Positions 63,989-64,000 of a DNA stretch of 64,000 nucleotides are shown in pieces. The stretch comes from Massilia rubra (lineage in GTDB: Bacteria > Pseudomonadota > Gammaproteobacteria > Burkholderiales > Burkholderiaceae_D), in NCBI RefSeq assembly GCF_011682065.1, contig NZ_VUYU01000018.1, positions 62,001-126,000 on the forward strand. Reading direction: 5' to 3'. Position numbers and translations under genes: made by a program. The notes beneath the pieces are model-generated. The model saw only the letters and a list, made by a program, of their open reading frames with translations, was not told the DNA's origin and ran no database searches. Position 1 is the first letter of the stretch, and each line of letters opens with the position of its first letter.

Positions 63989-64000
63989 CGAACCGCCGCC

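Overview
The window is high-GC bacterial chromosome with the protein repertoire of a betaproteobacterium of the Oxalobacteraceae (Massilia/Duganella/Janthinobacterium type). This is inferred from the str-type ribosomal genes, a PEP-CTERM protein, CreBCD and the general style of the proteins; no rRNA or tRNA gene is present to settle it. Coding density is high, and very long antisense open frames are composition artefacts.

Layout. 1-12 kb: the start of a minus-strand membrane protein, a giant cyclic beta-1,2-glucan synthase, and an exported PHP-family protein with Ig-like and lectin-like tails. 12-16.5 kb: a TMEM165/GDT1 cation transporter, an exported M1 aminopeptidase and a class C beta-lactamase-like serine hydrolase. 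16.5-20.1 kb: a haem uptake pair (TonB receptor plus a HemS-like protein that unusually has a signal peptide) behind a Fur box. 20-22.7 kb: an HtrA-like protease and an exported methyltransferase. 23-36.2 kb: a colinear ten-gene cluster, tldD-tldE-tldD-tldE-DUF4159-moxR-DUF58-BatA-like-DUF4175-GATase-like. 36-41 kb: a DUF817 membrane protein, a ParE/CopG-type toxin-antitoxin pair, a TonB receptor and a spermidine-synthase-like protein. 41.4-48.7 kb: a minus-strand operon for a MacAB-like ABC exporter (adaptor, ATPase, two FtsX-type permeases) followed by its own NtrC-type response regulator and sensor kinase. 49-53.9 kb: a membrane MutS-like ATPase, a phosphoethanolamine-transferase-like protein with a small membrane partner, and a type VI amidase-like effector with a probable immunity protein. 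54-59.3 kb: rpsL-rpsG-fusA-tuf-rpsJ. 59.4-64 kb: a PEP-CTERM protein and creBCD.

The strongest observation is regulatory. The ten-gene TldD/TldE-MoxR cluster and the ABC exporter operon, about 26 kb apart and on opposite strands, have the same promoter architecture to the base: a 47-bp block of CGGACAG/CTGTCCG half-sites and a sigma-54 -24/-12 promoter whose GG lies exactly 46 bp after the block. The exporter operon encodes a sigma-54 activator, which is therefore the obvious candidate regulator of both. TldD/TldE proteins are known to mature or degrade peptides, and both TldD copies here carry Tat signals while both TldE copies lack any signal. A coherent but untested model is an envelope peptide-processing system co-regulated with an exporter.

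Several smaller structures are also recorded: a 194-bp element with perfect 29-bp inverted ends, two inverted REP-like pairs, tandem covarying hairpins between fusA and tuf, twin palindromes in front of the toxin-antitoxin pair, and a ribosomal str block that stops after rpsJ.
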